Positions 1 to 9,207 are shown, numbered from the stretch's first letter. The stretch is 64,000 bases of DNA from Amycolatopsis saalfeldensis (GCF_900110575.1 NZ_FOEF01000011.1:124001-188000); one strand, 5' to 3'. Program-made: numbers and translations. Notes: generated from the sequence alone by a model not told the origin.

Positions 1-346
1 CCGGCAGGGTGACCTCGACGAGTTCCGTCGCGCCGCGGCCCGGGGGCGAGACGGACCGGCGGAGGTAACCGGTCACGGGATCGGTCCACCTCGGCTGGTC
101 CGCGACGCGCGCGACCTGGCGGTCGTGGTCCTCCGCGTGGGCCACCAGTTCCGACAGGCTCATGCCGAGGGCGGACGCCAGCCGGCTCAGCAGCACCGCC
201 GTCGGCTGGGCTTCACCACGCTCGATTTTGCCGACCATGGCCCGGGAAACGCCCGCGCGCTCGGCGAGGGCGCCGGCCGAGATGTCGTGGGCCTGGCGCG
301 CCGCGCGCAGTGTCGCGGCGATCGACTCGGAGAGGGGATCCGTCAC
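1..346 (-). CDS. Xre-family transcriptional regulator (partial, 3' end outside window)
   Basis: The reverse strand reads from a GTG at 346 and runs off the window edge. Residues about 8-62 form a Cro/C1-type helix-turn-helix, with AGALAERAGVSRAMVGKIERG as the typical helix 2-3 region. The residues after it look like the linker into the small cupin domain usual for this Xre-cupin group, but that part is cut off. It is divergent from the acetyltransferase gene at 389 and probably regulates it and itself. The GTG lies 8 nt after a TATAGT -10-like box, so a leaderless or nearly leaderless transcript is likely. DNA-binding function is well supported; the ligand is unknown. Confidence 0.85.
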   Translation of the reverse strand, partial: MTDPLSESIAATLRAARQAHDISAGALAERAGVSRAMVGKIERGEAQPTAVLLSRLASALGMSLSELVAHAEDHDRQVARVADQPRWTDPVTGYLRRSVSPPGRGATELVEVTLP

Positions 347-355
347 AGCTGTCGA

Positions 356-383
356 CTATAGCAGCGGCTCATGTCTACTATAG
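356..383. promoter_or_regulatory. Divergent promoter/operator with paired CTATAG boxes
   Basis: CTATAG occurs at 356-361 and 378-383, 22 bp apart (two helical turns). Read outward on each strand, each box gives TATAGT, a good -10. One ends 8 nt before the Xre GTG at 346 and the other ends 4 nt before the ATG at 389. Because each palindrome sits where the other promoter's -35 would be, Xre binding could block both promoters. The sequence repeat is seen; the operator role is inference. Confidence 0.45.
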
Positions 384-388
384 TGGCC

Positions 389-877
389 ATGTTGATTCGA
401 GACGCCTCGGCGAGCGACGCCGAAGCCTGCGCGGCGATCTACGCGCCGTACGTCACGGACACCGCGATCACGTTCGAGATCGAGCCGCCCACCGTCGAGG
501 AAATGACGGACCGCATCACGAAAGCCCTGAAGACCCACGCATGGCTCGTCATCGAGGACGAAGGCCGCGTTGTCGGCTACGCGTACGGCGGCCCGTACAA
601 GGAGCGCGCGGCGTACCGGTTCTCGTGCGAAGTGAGCGTGTACCTGGAGCTTGGCCGACGGCGTACGGGCAGCGGCCGCGCGCTGTACGAAGCGCTCTTC
701 GCCCGGCTCGCCGAGCGCGGCTTCCGTACGGCCGTCGCGGGCATGACTCTGCCGAACGACGCGAGCGCCGGCTTGCACCGCGCGCTCGGCTTCGAGCCCA
801 TCGGGACCTACCGCCACATCGGCTGGAAGCTCGGCGCCTGGCGTGACGTCGCCTGGGCGCAGCGTGATCTGCACTGA
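389..877 (+). CDS. GNAT acetyltransferase, phosphinothricin acetyltransferase-like
   Basis: 162-residue GNAT-fold enzyme. The acetyl-CoA loop RRRTGSGRAL, then LPNDASAGLHRALGF and the C-terminal GWKLGAWRDVAWAQRDL, is the pattern of the PAT/Bar family, which N-acetylates phosphinothricin, methionine sulfoximine or related amino-acid analogues. The true substrate cannot be read from sequence. The ATG at 389 (protein begins MLIRDAS) is chosen over the ATG at 371 because residue MLIRDA is the usual N-terminus and a TATAGT box lies just upstream, suggesting leaderless translation. Divergent from the Xre gene that probably controls it. Confidence 0.85.
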   Translation: MLIRDASASDAEACAAIYAPYVTDTAITFEIEPPTVEEMTDRITKALKTHAWLVIEDEGRVVGYAYGGPYKERAAYRFSCEVSVYLELGRRRTGSGRALYEALFARLAERGFRTAVAGMTLPNDASAGLHRALGFEPIGTYRHIGWKLGAWRDVAWAQRDLH

Positions 878-881
878 GGAT

Positions 882-1886
882 TCAGACGCCGCTGTCGTCC
901 AGGTCTTCGATGTCCTGTTCCAGCCGGGCGCGCCAGGACCACTGCGGCTGCGTCCAATCCGTGTCGGCTGCCGGGGGCTCGCCCAGTGGCAGGGCCTGAT
1001 CGGTGACACCGTGCGTCACGCGGTAGGCCAGCACCGACGAAGCCGCGCGGATCCACCGGTCGCTCGCCGCGCCCGAGGGCGGGGCGACCCCGAAGGCGTG
1101 CGTGAACCACACCGGCAGTAGCGCACTCGACCCGAGCGCGCCGGTGATCCGCTCGCGCAGGCGGGCGTGCAGTTCTTCCCAGTCACGCTCGGCTTTCTCG
1201 ATCTGTGGGAGGACGCGGGTGCGCGTCCGGTCGTCGGCGTCCAGCGCCTGCTGGGCCGCTTCGGCGTCCTTCACCGCGGCGGGGAGCTGACGGTCCAGCA
1301 CCCCTCGACGGCGGGCGGCCACTTCGGACAGCCGAGCCTCGGCGTCGCCGCGACGCTCGTCCGTGCGCTGGGTCGTCGCCAGCACCCCGAGCACCGCGAT
1401 CAACGACTTTTCGCTGTCCGCCAACGCTTCCCACGCCTTCGGCAGCAGCGCGATGTCCTCTTCGTAGGGCTGGCGCTGGTTCGCGGTCATGAGCTGCGCG
1501 GTGAGCGCGTGCCGCCGCTCGGCTTCGGCCGCGAGCCGGCGCAGCTCCGGGCCGACGTCGTCGAGGTTGACCACCGGCACCTTCTCCGACACCCGGACGG
1601 CGCGTTCCAGCACCAGCAGCCGCTGCTTGAGCCGTTCCAGCTGCCGGGTCGCGAGGTCCAGCCGGGACTCGTGGCGCTCCTGCGCTTCGCGGTAGGAGTC
1701 CACGGACTCACGCAGGTCGGTCAGCTCCCGCCCAGTGCGCGACTCGAGGTCGTCGACGGTCTCCTGCATGCCGTCGACCGTGTCGGACAGGACGGCGAAC
1801 TCGTCCTCACGCTCGGCGTCCGGCTCGTCGAACGGTTCGGCGTCCGGGTAGTACCCGGTGTCGGCGTAGTACTCGGAGTGGGTCAC
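882..1886 (-). CDS. Coiled-coil protein of unknown function
   Basis: 334 residues from a GTG at 1886 that overlaps the stop of the upstream membrane-protein gene (GTGA), so the two are translationally coupled. After an acidic, Tyr/Glu-rich N-terminus (about residues 1-35) comes a long heptad-like helix rich in Glu, Arg and Leu (about 35-115) and a second helical stretch (about 165-250), followed by a Trp-containing acidic tail. There is no signal peptide, membrane segment or catalytic motif. With its partner it may form a membrane-attached scaffold. Family not recognised. Confidence 0.7.
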   Translation of the reverse strand: MTHSEYYADTGYYPDAEPFDEPDAEREDEFAVLSDTVDGMQETVDDLESRTGRELTDLRESVDSYREAQERHESRLDLATRQLERLKQRLLVLERAVRVSEKVPVVNLDDVGPELRRLAAEAERRHALTAQLMTANQRQPYEEDIALLPKAWEALADSEKSLIAVLGVLATTQRTDERRGDAEARLSEVAARRRGVLDRQLPAAVKDAEAAQQALDADDRTRTRVLPQIEKAERDWEELHARLRERITGALGSSALLPVWFTHAFGVAPPSGAASDRWIRAASSVLAYRVTHGVTDQALPLGEPPAADTDWTQPQWSWRARLEQDIEDLDDSGV

Positions 1887-2449
1887 CGGACCTCCTGCAC
1901 CAGGAACAGCACCGTGGCCACGGCGGCGAGCGCGGCCAGCGGGATCAGCACCGCCCCGGCGACGCCGGACAAGTCGAGCAGCGCCGCCGCCGTCAACACG
2001 CCGGCCGCCGCGCCCGTGTACGCCGCGCGCAGCCGGCGGTCGACCATCAGCGGGGTCGGGCCCACCGGACCCAGCGCGATGCGCAGCCCGGCGACGAGCA
2101 ACGGCAGGACCAGCAGCACCCACACCGCGCTGATCCCGCCGAACAGCATCAGCGCGCCGGCCACCAGCCCCACCCCGACCGGCAGCGTCGCGAGGTACAG
2201 CGCCATTCGCTGCGTGCCCACGCGCCGGGCTTCCAACCGGGCCAGACGAACCTGCTCGGCGGCGGCCTCGACCTCGCGTTCGGTGGTCAGCAGATCGCCG
2301 GCCTGGTCGACCAGCCGGTCCAAGGCCGCGGTGCGCTCCTGGTCATCCGCGAGCGCGGGCAGGCCGGCCAGCCCCGCGCGCAGGCCCTCCTGGAGCCGGG
2401 CGACGCGCGCGGTCGCCTGGTCGCGCTTGTGCTGTGCGGGCGTAGTCAC
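1883..2449 (-). CDS. Small membrane protein with N-terminal coiled coil
   Basis: 188 residues. Residues about 1-75 are a charged helix (many Arg, Glu, Leu), followed by two hydrophobic hairpins at about 82-128 and 145-185, giving four predicted membrane segments and a cytoplasmic helical domain. It is the first gene of a two-gene operon with the coiled-coil protein (4-nt overlap). Function unknown; structural or membrane-remodelling partners would fit the architecture, but nothing catalytic is visible. Confidence 0.7.
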   Translation of the reverse strand: MTTPAQHKRDQATARVARLQEGLRAGLAGLPALADDQERTAALDRLVDQAGDLLTTEREVEAAAEQVRLARLEARRVGTQRMALYLATLPVGVGLVAGALMLFGGISAVWVLLVLPLLVAGLRIALGPVGPTPLMVDRRLRAAYTGAAAGVLTAAALLDLSGVAGAVLIPLAALAAVATVLFLVQEVR

Positions 2450-2823
2450 CCGGCCACTGTAGGTACGAAGCGCGCCGGAAGACGGGAACGACGCGACTTC
2501 GGGTCACCGTCTCTTCCCTGGCGACGCGCTCGTCGTCGTCCGGCCCGGCGGGCACCTGGCAGCGGAACGGCCGCCGCCGCGACGGCATCGGGCCGCTCCC
2601 CCGCGACGACGTGCCGGCCGATCTCGGCGTACACCAGGTTGTGCACCCATCCGATCCGGGCGGCGACCAGCCCGGGCACGCGGTCGTCCGGGCCGAACCC
2701 CTCGGTCAGGCCGACCGTGCGCCGCGGAGACCCCCAGCCCCCGCGCCCGCACCATCTCCGCGAGCCGCCCCGCCGAAGCCTCTTCCGGCGGCAGGACCAG
2801 GTCGTCCTTTATCGGAGCCGGCC
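2446..2823 (-). pseudogene. Probable frameshifted coding remnant
   Basis: Just downstream of the yceI-like stop on the reverse strand, protein-like sequence appears in changing frames. One frame gives DDLVLPPEEASAGRLAEM near 2800-2745. A shifted frame gives GPDDRVPGLVAARIGWVHNL near 2690-2630 and continues to a stop at 2446. No start codon precedes the first part. Codon choice is high-GC in third positions in each piece, as for real genes. It reads as a 5'-truncated, frameshifted gene of unidentified family. A chance open frame in GC-rich DNA is the alternative. Confidence 0.3.
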
Positions 2824-3348
2824 TCAGCGGACGGCGACCGCCCGGATCTCCAGGCGCAGGTTCAGGTACCGCGCGGCCATCCCGCGCATGGTGGTCACGC
2901 CGAACGCGTAACGGTCGACGCGGGCCGTAGCCACCGCGAGGAAACCGCCGGCGGACGGGGCGCACGCGGTGACGGCGAGCGTGACCGGCTCGCGGTGGCC
3001 GCGAATGGTGAGGACACCGGCCACCGACCACCCCTCGCCCGCGGGCTCGATGCCCGTGGAGGCGAACACGAACTCCGGGTGGTGCTCGGCGTCCAGGTAC
3101 TGCTTCGACCGGACGGCGGTGTCCCGCACCGGATTCCGGGTGTCCACACTGGACGCTTCGATCACCGCCCTGACCGCCGAGGACGGCAGTGGGTCGGCGA
3201 CGTCCACGTGTCCCGAGCGGAGCCGGAAGAAGCCCCGCACCGGGGCTAGGCCGAAGAGGTGGCGGGTGCTGAACGTGACGGCGGTGCGGTCCGGGTCCAG
3301 GCGGTAGGCGCCGGGCGCGGGCAGCTGAAGGGTTTCGGTGACGGTCAT
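2824..3348 (-). CDS. YceI-family lipid-binding-like protein
   Basis: 174 residues from ATG 3348; an in-frame GTG at 3384 is an alternative start. It shows the YceI lipocalin-like pattern: YRLDPDRTAVTFSTRHLFG, then the conserved SVDTRNPVRDTAVRSKQYLDAEHHPEFVF and VAGVLTIRGHREPVTLAV. YceI proteins bind isoprenoid or other amphiphilic lipids in a beta-barrel. No signal peptide is visible, so it is probably cytoplasmic, as is common for actinobacterial copies. A second YceI gene lies at 18328. Role unknown. Confidence 0.85.
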   Translation of the reverse strand: MTVTETLQLPAPGAYRLDPDRTAVTFSTRHLFGLAPVRGFFRLRSGHVDVADPLPSSAVRAVIEASSVDTRNPVRDTAVRSKQYLDAEHHPEFVFASTGIEPAGEGWSVAGVLTIRGHREPVTLAVTACAPSAGGFLAVATARVDRYAFGVTTMRGMAARYLNLRLEIRAVAVR

Positions 3349-3455
3349 GGCGCCAGCGTCGGGCACCGCGGCCGGGGCCCGCATCGGTCACCCGACCAGC
3401 GTGAGGTCGACTTTGGTCGCTGTGGGCGGAGGGGGCGCGGTCGTACGCTCAGGAC

Positions 3456-4565
3456 GTGCCCATCTTCTACGACCGACGCATCGCGTTCGTCCTCGCCGTG
3501 GTCGCCGTGTGCGTGGCCGCGACGGCGTGGGGCGAGTACGCGTCCGGCACGCTCGTGGTCACCGACCTCGTGCTCGGCGCCGTCGGCTGCGCGCTGCTGC
3601 CGCTGTTGCGGACGCGACCGGTCGCGGCGGCGTACGTGCTCGCCGCGCTGGCGCTGTTCGCTCCGACGGCGACGCCGCCGCTGAGCGTCGGCCTGATGAC
3701 GGTGGCGAACCGGCGGCCGCTGGTCGTCACCGCGGGGGTCGCCGCGGCCGGGCTCGCCGCGCACACGCTGCGCTGGCTGTGGCGGCCGATGCCCGGGCTG
3801 AACTTCGCCTGGTGGGTGGTGCTGGTGGTGCTCGGCCATGCCGTGCTCGTGGCGTCGGGCCAGCTCGCGCGGGCCCGGCGCCAGCTGATCTGCTCGCTCC
3901 AGGAGCGGGCGGAACGCGCCGAGGCCGAGCAAGGCCGCCGGGTCGCCGAGGCACGGGCTGCGGAGCGGACGAACATCGCCCGCGAGATGCACGACGTCCT
4001 CGCCCACCGGCTCTCGCTGCTGGCCACGTACGCGGGCGCGCTGGAGTACCGGCCGGACGCCGCGCCGGAGCGGCTTTCCCAGGCCGCGGGCGTCATCCGG
4101 GACACCACCCACCAGGCGCTGAACGAGCTGCGTGACGTGATCACCCTGCTTCGCGACGACGAGCCGGACCACCCCGTCCCGTCGCTCGCGGACCTGACGG
4201 CGCTCGTCGAGGAGTCCCGCGCCACCGGCACCCCGGTCGAGGTCACCGACACCCGCGCGGACCCCGGCACGCTGCCCGGCAGCACCGGCCGCACGGTCTA
4301 CCGCGTGGTCCAGGAGGCGCTCACCAACGCCCGCAAACACGCGCCCGGCCGTCCGGTCCGCATCGCGCTCGAGGGCTCGCCCGGCACCCGGCTCGAGATC
4401 GAGGTCCGCAACCCGCTCGCCGACGCCGGCGCGCCGCCGGTGCCCGGCTCCGGCACCGGGCTGGTCGGGCTGACCGAGCGCGTCCGGCTGGCCGGCGGGC
4501 AGCTCGACCACCGGGCCACGGCGAGCGAGTTCCGCCTGCACGCGAAGCTGCCGTGGCCGGCATGA
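3456..4565 (+). CDS. Sensor histidine kinase, HisKA_3 (NarL/LiaS type)
   Basis: 369 residues, GTG start at 3456. Residues about 10-140 hold four or five membrane segments with almost no extracellular loop, pointing to membrane-embedded sensing. A short coiled coil leads to the HisKA_3 box EMHDVLAHRLSLL with phospho-acceptor His179. The HATPase part shows the N-box VYRVVQEALTNARKHAP and the G-box GTGLVGLTERV near the C-terminus. It overlaps the next gene by ATGA and will phosphorylate that LuxR-type regulator. The ABC exporter downstream of the AfsR-like gene is a plausible but unproven target. Confidence 0.92.
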   Translation: MPIFYDRRIAFVLAVVAVCVAATAWGEYASGTLVVTDLVLGAVGCALLPLLRTRPVAAAYVLAALALFAPTATPPLSVGLMTVANRRPLVVTAGVAAAGLAAHTLRWLWRPMPGLNFAWWVVLVVLGHAVLVASGQLARARRQLICSLQERAERAEAEQGRRVAEARAAERTNIAREMHDVLAHRLSLLATYAGALEYRPDAAPERLSQAAGVIRDTTHQALNELRDVITLLRDDEPDHPVPSLADLTALVEESRATGTPVEVTDTRADPGTLPGSTGRTVYRVVQEALTNARKHAPGRPVRIALEGSPGTRLEIEVRNPLADAGAPPVPGSGTGLVGLTERVRLAGGQLDHRATASEFRLHAKLPWPA

Positions 4566-5209
4566 CCGTGCGAGTGGTCGTGGTGGACGACGACGCGCTC
4601 GTCCGCGCCGGGCTCGCCCTGATGCTCGACGGCGCGGAAGACCTCGCGGTAGTCGGCGAAGCGGGCGACGGCGATCAGGTGCCCGCGCTGCTCGACGCGC
4701 ACGCGGCCGACGTCGTCCTGATGGACGTCCGGATGCCGCGGGTCAACGGCATCGCCGCCACCGCCCGGGTCCGCGCCCGGCTGCGGCCGCCGGAGGTGAT
4801 CGTGCTGACCACGTTCGACACCGACGAGAACGTGCTCCGAGCCCTTCGCGCGGGCGCCAGCGGCTTCCTGCTGAAGGACTCGCCGCCCGAGCGGATCGTC
4901 GACGCCGTCCGCCGCGTCGCGGCCGGTGACCCGATCCTGTCCCCGTCCATCACGCGCCGGCTGATGGACCGCGCGGCCACCGACGCGAGCGCGTACGACA
5001 CCGCGCGCCGGGCCCTCGCGGCGCTGAGCCCGCGTGAGCACGAGGTCGCCACCGCCGTCGGCGAGGGCCGCACGAACGCCGAGATCGCGGCGTCGCTGCA
5101 CGTTTCCGTGGCGACGGTGAAGGCGAACGTCACGCGCATCCTGGCCAAGCTCGACGTGGGCAACCGCACCCAGGTCGCCTTGCTGATGCACGACGCCGGG
5201 CTCTGCTGA
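4562..5209 (+). CDS. Response regulator, NarL/LuxR family
   Basis: 215 residues. The ATG at 4562 overlaps the kinase stop (ATGA) and gives the canonical N-terminus MTVRVVVVDDD; an in-frame ATG three codons upstream is less likely. The receiver domain (about 3-118) has acidic residues D9-D11, phospho-acceptor D55 in VLMDVRMP and conserved Lys in FLLKDSPP. The LuxR helix-turn-helix is LSPREHEVATAVGEGRTNAE through VSVATVKANVTRILAKL (about 150-205). Cognate partner of the kinase at 3456. Confidence 0.93.
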   Translation: MTVRVVVVDDDALVRAGLALMLDGAEDLAVVGEAGDGDQVPALLDAHAADVVLMDVRMPRVNGIAATARVRARLRPPEVIVLTTFDTDENVLRALRAGASGFLLKDSPPERIVDAVRRVAAGDPILSPSITRRLMDRAATDASAYDTARRALAALSPREHEVATAVGEGRTNAEIAASLHVSVATVKANVTRILAKLDVGNRTQVALLMHDAGLC

Positions 5210-5233
5210 CGACGCTGACGACGCCGACGACGC
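5207..5233 (+). repeat. Three 9-bp tandem repeats at the response-regulator stop
   Basis: Three head-to-tail copies of YGACGACGC begin exactly on the response-regulator stop codon. This small satellite in the intergenic space before the AfsR-like gene has no evident function and is probably slippage-generated. Confidence 0.6.
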
Positions 5234-5288
5234 CGAAATCCGGGCGATCCCCGAGGTATCGGCGGCCCCGGCAGGGCAGAATCGAGCG

Positions 5289-8200
5289 GTGCGGATCAGT
5301 TTGCTGGGGCCCTTGGACGTCCGGACCGAAGACGGCGCCGCCGTCGAGGTGGCGGGCGCCCGTCTGCGCGCGCTGTTGACCGCGCTGGCGCTGGAACCGG
5401 GCCGGGTCGTCGCGTCGGCGCGGCTGGTGGACGCCGTCTGGGGCGAGCACCCGCCGGGCACGGCGAACGCGCTGCAGGCGCTGGTCTCCCGGCTGCGGAA
5501 GGCGGGCATCGCGCCGGATTCGACGCCCACCGGCTACCGGCTGGCGGCCGAGACCGACGTGGCCCGGTTCGAAGAACTCCTCACCGGGGCCCGCGGGAGC
5601 AGCGACGCCGACACCGCCCGGCTGCTGCGCGAGGCGCTGAACTTGTGGCGCGGCCCGGTGCCCGCGGACGGCGAGTACTTCCAGGCCCCGCTCGCGCGGC
5701 TGGCGGAGCTGCGGCTGACCGCCGTCGAGGAGCACGCCGAGGCGTCGCTGCGGCTGGGTGCCGGGGCCGCGCTGACCGGTGAGCTGGCCGAGCTGCTGGC
5801 CGAACACCCGTTACGCGAACGGCTGGCCTCGGCGCTGATGCGCGCGCTGTGCGCGGCCGCCCGCCCGGCGGAGGCGCTGACCGTTTACGAGCGGACCCGC
5901 CGGGTGCTGGCCGAAGAGCTGGGCGCCGATCCGTCCGGTGAGCTGGCGGAGCTGCACGCGTCCATCCTGCGTGGCTCCACCGCGTTTAGTTCGGCCGCGT
6001 TTGATTCCGCCGCGTTTGATTCCACAGTGGACGAATCGCGGACGAACCTGCGTGCCGGGCTGACCAGTTTCGTCGGCCGGGACGCCGACGTCACCGTGGT
6101 CGCGAAGCTGGTCGGCGAGTACCGGCTCACGACGTTGATCGGGCCGGGCGGCGCCGGGAAGACCCGGCTGGCCACCGAGACCGCCCGCACGCTGCTGGAC
6201 GAGGCGGACGGCGTCTGGCTGGTCGAGCTGGCGCCGGTCACCGACGGCGCGGACGTCGCGCAAGCCGTGCTGACCGCGCTCGGCCTGCGTGGCCAGGGCT
6301 ACCTCGGGCCGGCGGCCGGGACGCCGCGGGACCGGGCGGTCGCGGCGCTGCGCACCCGGAATGCCGTGCTGGTACTGGACAACTGCGAGCACGTGATCGA
6401 CGCCGCGGCGGAGCTGGCGGACGCGTTGCTCGGCGAATGCCCGCGGCTGCGGATCCTCGCGACGAGCCGGGAAGCGCTCGCCGTCACGGGCGAAGCGCTG
6501 TGGCCGGTGGAGCCGCTCGCGCTGCCGTCGGAGGACAGCGGCGTCACGGAGGCGATGTCGTGCGCGTCAGTCCGGCTGTTCGCCGACCGCGCGGCGGCGG
6601 TGCGCCCCGGGTTCACCGTGGACGCCACGACGGTCGGCGCCGTCGCCGGAGTCTGCCGCGCGCTGGACGGGATGCCGCTCGCCGTCGAGCTGGCGGCGGC
6701 CCGGCTGCGCGCGCTCACCGCCGACCAGCTGGCCGCCCGCCTCGACGACCGGTTCCGGCTCTTCACCGGCGGCAGCCGCACCGCGCTGCCGCGGCACCGC
6801 ACCCTGCGCGCGGTCGTCGACTGGAGCTGGGAACTGCTTTCGGACGCCGAACGCACGCTGCTGCGCCGTCTCGCGGTGTTCTCCGGCGGCGCGACGGCCG
6901 AGGCGGCCGCCGCGGTCTGCGGCGACCCGGACGCGTTCGAACTGCTCACCGCGCTGACCGACAAGTCGCTGCTGGTGGTCGCGCCGGACGAGGGCGAGCC
7001 GCGGTACCGGATGCTCGAGACGATCAAGGCGTACGGGCTGGAGCGGCTGGACGAGGCCGGCGAGCGCGAGCAGACGCGCCGGGCGCACGCGGACTGGTTC
7101 GCCCGGCTCGCCGAGACGGCCGACCCGCACCTGCGCCGCGCCGAGCAGCTCGAGTGGCTGGCGCTGCTGGCCGCGGACCACGACAACCTCACGTCCGCGG
7201 TGCGCGGCGCCATCGCTGCCGGCGACGCCGCCTTGTGCGTGCGGCTGGTCGTCGCGGCCGGCTGGTACTGGCTGCTGGGCGGGCACCGGAGCGAAGGGCT
7301 GAACCTGATCACGCAGGTACTGGCTGTGCCCGGCGAGGTCGACGAGGCGCGAGCGACGGCGTACGCGCTGTACGCCATGTTCGTCACGGCGGGCATCGGC
7401 GACGACCGCGAGATCGATTCGTGGGTGAAGACCGCGCTGGAGTTCGCCCACCGGGAGACTTCCGCGCACCCGATGCTGCGGTTCCTCATCCCGTTGCAGG
7501 AGCTGATGGGCGGCCTGCGCGACGGCGCGGAGCCTCGACTGGACACTTTGGACGGTCTGCTCACCGACGAGGACCCCTGGCTGCGCGGCCACGCCCGGCT
7601 GACCCGGGTGCGGATGCTGGTGAGCTTCGGCGATCGGCTCGACGAAGCGGAGGCCGACGCCCGGCAGTCGCTGCGGGACCTCCGGGCGTCCGGGGAGCGG
7701 TGGGGACTCTCGCTCGCGCTGGGCACCCTGGCGGAGCTGGAGAGCCGCCGCGGCGACCTGGCGGCCGCGGTCGGCCACAACGAGGAGGCGATCGCCGTCG
7801 TCTCCGAAATGGGCACCCTGGAAGACGTCCTGCACCTGCGCAGCCGCCAGGCCCAGCTGCTCTGGCTGCTCGGCGACAGCGAAGCCGCCGCCACCACGCT
7901 GGCCGCGGCCGACCACGACGCGCGGACCGTCGTGTTTCCCGACGCCCTCGCCGGGCTGGCCCAGGCGAAGGCGGAGCTGGCGCGCTGGCGCGGCGACCCG
8001 GCCACAGCCCGCGCGGAACTGGGCCACGCCGAAGCGCTGATGGGGTCCTCGCCGGTGCACCCGGTGTTCCGCGCCATGCTGCTGTACACCCAGGCCTTTC
8101 TCGACGCCGACGCCGGCGACCTGCCGGCGGCCGCGGCTTCCCGTCGTGAGGCCTTCGGCCTGGCCCGGAATTCCGGCGACGCGCTGTACCTGGCCCAGAT

Positions 8201-8438
8201 GCTGGTCGGCGTCGCGGACCAGGCGCTGCGCCAGGGCCGCCCCGCCGACGCGGCCCGGACGCTGGCCGTCGCCGCCACCGTGCGCGGCGGCCGCGACCTG
8301 ACCCAGCCGGACTCCGCCCGGATCGAGGAGGCTGCCCGCGCAGTGCTCGGCGAGGCCGCGTACGAGGAGGCCTTCCAGGACGGCGAGAACGTGACCACCG
8401 CGGAGGTTCCCGCGCTGGTCACGTCCATTGTGGACTAA
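5289..8438 (+). CDS. AfsR/SARP-like regulator: winged helix + BTAD + NTPase + TPR-like domains
   Basis: 1049 residues, GTG start. An OmpR-type winged helix (about 1-85, MRISLLGPLDVR to VSRLRKAG) is followed by a bacterial transcriptional activator domain (about 90-235). A short Ala/Phe/Asp/Ser repeat linker leads to a STAND/NB-ARC-type NTPase with Walker A GPGGAGKTRLA (about 283-293) and Walker B NAVLVLDNCEHV (about 358-369). The last 450 residues are helical TPR-like repeats. Such proteins activate secondary-metabolite or stress genes. It converges on the ABC exporter genes, with stop codons overlapping at 8435-8438. Target unknown. Confidence 0.92.
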   Translation: MRISLLGPLDVRTEDGAAVEVAGARLRALLTALALEPGRVVASARLVDAVWGEHPPGTANALQALVSRLRKAGIAPDSTPTGYRLAAETDVARFEELLTGARGSSDADTARLLREALNLWRGPVPADGEYFQAPLARLAELRLTAVEEHAEASLRLGAGAALTGELAELLAEHPLRERLASALMRALCAAARPAEALTVYERTRRVLAEELGADPSGELAELHASILRGSTAFSSAAFDSAAFDSTVDESRTNLRAGLTSFVGRDADVTVVAKLVGEYRLTTLIGPGGAGKTRLATETARTLLDEADGVWLVELAPVTDGADVAQAVLTALGLRGQGYLGPAAGTPRDRAVAALRTRNAVLVLDNCEHVIDAAAELADALLGECPRLRILATSREALAVTGEALWPVEPLALPSEDSGVTEAMSCASVRLFADRAAAVRPGFTVDATTVGAVAGVCRALDGMPLAVELAAARLRALTADQLAARLDDRFRLFTGGSRTALPRHRTLRAVVDWSWELLSDAERTLLRRLAVFSGGATAEAAAAVCGDPDAFELLTALTDKSLLVVAPDEGEPRYRMLETIKAYGLERLDEAGEREQTRRAHADWFARLAETADPHLRRAEQLEWLALLAADHDNLTSAVRGAIAAGDAALCVRLVVAAGWYWLLGGHRSEGLNLITQVLAVPGEVDEARATAYALYAMFVTAGIGDDREIDSWVKTALEFAHRETSAHPMLRFLIPLQELMGGLRDGAEPRLDTLDGLLTDEDPWLRGHARLTRVRMLVSFGDRLDEAEADARQSLRDLRASGERWGLSLALGTLAELESRRGDLAAAVGHNEEAIAVVSEMGTLEDVLHLRSRQAQLLWLLGDSEAAATTLAAADHDARTVVFPDALAGLAQAKAELARWRGDPATARAELGHAEALMGSSPVHPVFRAMLLYTQAFLDADAGDLPAAAASRREAFGLARNSGDALYLAQMLVGVADQALRQGRPADAARTLAVAATVRGGRDLTQPDSARIEEAARAVLGEAAYEEAFQDGENVTTAEVPALVTSIVD
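5981..6025 (+). repeat. In-frame 15-bp x3 tandem repeat in AfsR-like linker
   Basis: Three contiguous 15-bp units starting CGCGTTT encode AF(S/D)S(A/T)-type pentapeptides between the BTAD and NTPase domains. The run is AT-richer than its surroundings. Because the unit is five codons, copy changes would alter linker length without a frameshift. Confidence 0.75.
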
Positions 8439-9207
8439 CGGACCAGGTTCCGGTTGTACAGCCGCAGCGCCCACCCGTAGCCGCCGACGGTGATCAGCAG
8501 GCACCAGCCCACGGCCAGCAGCGCGGTGCCGCCCACCGGCGTGCCGTGCAGCAGGCCGCGGACCGTCTCCATCACCGGGGTGAACGGCTGGTACTCGGCG
8601 AACCAGCGCACGCCGGCGGGCATCGAGTCCGTCGGGACGAAACCGCTGCCCAGGAACGGCAGCAGGACCAACGGCATCGGCAGGTTGCTGGCGGTCTCCA
8701 CGCTTTTGCTCACCAGCCCGAGCGCCACCGTCAGCCAGGTCAGCGCGAAGGACAGCAGCACCAGCATCCCGAGCGCGCCGAGCCACTGCAGCGGGCCCGC
8801 GTCCGGGCGGAACCCGATGGCCAGCGCGAGGCCGATGATCACCGCGACGCTGAGCATCGCCTGGATCACGCTGCCCAGCACGTGCCCGGTCAGCACCGAG
8901 GCGCGGCTGATCGCCATGGTGCGGAACCGCGCGATGATGCCCTGGGTCATGTCCATCGACACGGCCACCGCGGTGCCCTGGACGGCGCCGGCGATCGCCA
9001 TCAGGATGATGCCCGGCGTCACGTAGTCGACGTACGCGCCGCGCCCGCCGCCGAGGCCGGCCCCGAGCGTGCCGCCGAGGACGTAGACGAACAGCAGCAG
9101 GAAGATCACCGGCATGCCGACCAGCAGCACCGTCATCGACGGGTACCGGATCATGTGCTTGATGTTGCGCCGCACCATGGTCGAGGAGTCTCGCAAGGCG
9201 TAGCCGC

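Noticed and set aside
6299..8428. Long reverse-strand open frame opposite the AfsR-like gene
   Set aside because: Ser/Arg/Ala-rich with no domain and opposite a clear coding gene; typical antisense shadow in high-GC DNA.
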